Source: Ruminococcus sp.
Lineage (GTDB): Bacteria > Bacillota > Clostridia > Oscillospirales > Ruminococcaceae
Direction of reading: 5' to 3'
NCBI GenBank assembly: GCA_017462565.1
Contig: JAFTQW010000031.1
Coordinates: 1 to 62,140, forward strand
DNA: 62,140 nucleotides
Within the stretch, counting starts at the first letter, position 1, and each line of letters starts with the position of its first letter. Under the pieces are notes generated by a model. The model had not been told where the DNA came from. It worked only from the letters and a program-made list of their open reading frames with translations, and ran no database searches. Positions 60,278 to 62,140 of this stretch are shown piece by piece. Both the position numbers and the translations under genes were made by a program.

Positions 60278-62140
60278 TTGAAAGGAATCGTGCTTGATAT
60301 AAAAGATATCACAGACAGTCGTGAGGTTATGGAAAGTAAAGAACCACCTAAAATAAGATGGTTTATTTACATACTTCTTATTGTTATTGCTGTTGCAATC
60401 GTATTTTCATGTTTTTTTGAAATTGATGAGTACACCAAAGTAAGCGGAGAAATTAAAACACTTGATGCATCAAGTTCAGTAATCTCTTCATCAAATTGTA
60501 AGCTCAAGGAAATATGTGTTAGCGAAGGACAAACTGTCAAAGAAGGTGATGTGCTTTTTATTCTTGATGCAGATTATGCCAAAGAGCAAAAAGAAATTTT
60601 AGAAAGCAAACTAAGCGCATATCAATCTGATCTTGCCAATACAGAACTTCTAAAGGAATGTATTGAAAAAAATGAAAATCTTTTTAAAAATAATGAAGCT
60701 GATTCAAAGTATTTCTATAGATACGAACAATATAAAAATGAAGTTTTATTATCGGCACAGGAAATAGGTAAATCTCAACTTAGCAGCAATTTAACGAATG
60801 AAGAAAAGAATAATAATCTTGATTCTGCAAAAAGCAGTATTGCTGATAAGAAAAATGAACTTACAGAATATCAGCTGCTGTTGGAATGTGTGGAAAATGA
60901 TTATGAATATACCGGAAATAACGACGTTGTTAGCGCAAGTTATGCAGAATATGATACAAGCTATAGAAAATCAGCCTTGCTTAGAGATCAATATCAATCA
61001 ACATACGAAACTATAGAAGCCCAGTATAACGAACAAGCTGCACAAGACAAAATAACATCACCTCAAGTAGAAACTGCGAAACAAGAATCAGATTCAGCAT
61101 ATTCTGCATTAATGTCGTATCAGTCATCATACCTAGCTGATATACGATCACAAATCATTTTAATTGAAAATCAGCTGATTTCCGATAGTGATAATTCCGA
61201 ATTTCAAACTGCATTAAATGATTATAATGAATTAAAAATGGCAGTTGAACAAGGATATGATTTTAATACAAATGATATTAATCTCCAAACCAGCTATAAT
61301 CAATATATTAATGGGTATATCGCACTAAACGAAGAATACAACAATAAGCTTACAGAGTATAGAACACTGTATAATCGCTATATACAGCAAAGTGGCGAAA
61401 CTGCGATCACCGGATCAAATGTTGATGAAGCAAAAAGTGCATACGAAAGTGCACAGCTTGATGTTGAAAAATTAAAAAATACATTTATATCACAATTGCA
61501 AAGTAAAATAGAGGGTTTGACAGATGAAATAAATACTCTTGAAAATAATCAGAAAAGCTTGGAGTTATCACTCAAAGGTATTGATGATCTTGATGAATAT
61601 AAAAAACTTACGACTGAAAAAATGAAAAACGAAGCTGTTATTGCATTGAATTCTGAAATTGATTCATTAAATGAGAATATAACATCAGCAGAATCTCAAT
61701 TAATTGAAATAAGAGAAACAATAAAAAATTCTGAAATCAGGGCTTCATTTGACGGGACAGTAACACTTGTTAACGAATTAAATCCAGGTGATATAATTCA
61801 AGCAGGAAATCAGCTTTGCAGTGTAATTCCTTTTGGATCAGATCTTAAAGTTATGCTTTATATTCCTGAAAATGAAATTTCAAAGATTGAAGTTGGACAA
61901 AATACAGAATATATTTTTGATGCCATTCCATACAATGAATATGGAAAGATAACCGGTAAAATAACATCCATTTCAGCAGATTCTATAGTTAACGAATCCG
62001 CCGGAACTAAATTCTATATTGCTCAAGCAGATTTATCAGCACTTTCATTAAAAAATAGTGATGGAAATATTCGAGAAATAAAAAATGGTATGATGGTTGA
62101 GGCTAAAACAATTAGTGGCTCCAAAAAAGCTATTGTCTGG
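60278..62140 (+). CDS. HlyD-type secretion adaptor (3' end outside window)
   Basis: The frame opens at TTG 60278, behind TAAGGAGTG and 12 bases after the exporter stop, and stays open for 621 codons to the window end. A short cytoplasmic part is followed by one membrane helix (about 29-49), a lipoyl-like half (VSGEIKTLDASSSVISS, VSEGQTVKEGDVLFIL), and a long coiled coil (about 105-500) rich in Glu/Asn/Gln/Tyr. The second lipoyl half has SFDGTVTLVNELNPGDIIQA and a beta-barrel segment. This is the partner that couples the ABC exporter to the outside. The coiled coil is long for a Gram-positive adaptor. Confidence 0.9.
   Translation, partial: MKGIVLDIKDITDSREVMESKEPPKIRWFIYILLIVIAVAIVFSCFFEIDEYTKVSGEIKTLDASSSVISSSNCKLKEICVSEGQTVKEGDVLFILDADYAKEQKEILESKLSAYQSDLANTELLKECIEKNENLFKNNEADSKYFYRYEQYKNEVLLSAQEIGKSQLSSNLTNEEKNNNLDSAKSSIADKKNELTEYQLLLECVENDYEYTGNNDVVSASYAEYDTSYRKSALLRDQYQSTYETIEAQYNEQAAQDKITSPQVETAKQESDSAYSALMSYQSSYLADIRSQIILIENQLISDSDNSEFQTALNDYNELKMAVEQGYDFNTNDINLQTSYNQYINGYIALNEEYNNKLTEYRTLYNRYIQQSGETAITGSNVDEAKSAYESAQLDVEKLKNTFISQLQSKIEGLTDEINTLENNQKSLELSLKGIDDLDEYKKLTTEKMKNEAVIALNSEIDSLNENITSAESQLIEIRETIKNSEIRASFDGTVTLVNELNPGDIIQAGNQLCSVIPFGSDLKVMLYIPENEISKIEVGQNTEYIFDAIPYNEYGKITGKITSISADSIVNESAGTKFYIAQADLSALSLKNSDGNIREIKNGMMVEAKTISGSKKAIVW

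Overview
The window looks like a low-GC, anaerobic, fibre-degrading Oscillospiraceae chromosome, most likely Ruminococcus, close to the R. flavefaciens / R. champanellensis type. Two secreted proteins end in ruminococcal-style dockerins (a GH5 cellulase and a leucine-rich-repeat/transglutaminase protein). There is also a GH3 beta-glucosidase, a sporulation-type sigma factor and a soluble anaerobic succinate-forming gene set. The genus call is inference from gene content; no rRNA is present.

Region 1 (1-20 kb) is mostly core genes. It holds ssrA (tmRNA) with its partner smpB 10 kb away, and the dockerin proteins. A three-gene set encodes a zinc-ribbon/TIR/TPR membrane protein, an SPFH (band 7) protein with tandem zinc ribbons, and a small membrane protein. 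An AraC regulator is divergent from the cellulase. These are followed by a CatA-fold acetyltransferase, aroC and DAHP synthase, a pyridoxal/pyridoxamine kinase, sigG and a GH3 enzyme with an inserted beta-trefoil-like segment.

Region 2 (20-37 kb) is central metabolism on the + strand. An aconitase-icd-rex operon has a plausible Rex operator over its own promoter. A second long operon runs fumC, hdrB, hdrC, hdrA, flxD, flxC, flxB, flxA, frdB, frdA and then an AspT-family carrier. Together the products could hydrate and dehydrate malate/fumarate, reduce fumarate in the cytoplasm with electrons handled by an Hdr-Flx flavin-based bifurcating complex, and export the dicarboxylate. No membrane anchor subunit for the fumarate reductase is present.

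Region 3 (37-44 kb) is an accessory graveyard on mixed strands. It contains a MITE-like element, a 5'-truncated mcrC, a large TPR/CHAT (caspase-like) gene broken by several frameshifts and stops, an EcsC-like fragment, the tail of a serine recombinase, the tail of a Sel1-repeat relaxase, and another nonsense-interrupted gene.

Region 4 (44-62 kb) is a quorum-sensing and bacteriocin island. Two closely similar tyrosine integrases each lie just upstream of an AgrA/AgrC-type two-component pair. The second integrase is fused to a TIR/deoxyribosyltransferase-like domain. The second pair continues into agrB and a 54-residue agrD that is easily missed. Then follow a small unknown protein, a TraB/PrgY-family lipoprotein, four double-glycine-leader peptides, a CPBP protease, two tiny membrane peptides, a C39-peptidase ABC exporter and an HlyD-type adaptor that runs off the end. 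The same 14-bp motif (ATAGTGCrCrATAT, followed about 20 bp later by a second half-site) lies upstream of two bacteriocin transcription units and of a membrane-protein gene after the first AgrAC pair. This ties regulators and products together as a putative peptide-pheromone-controlled circuit.
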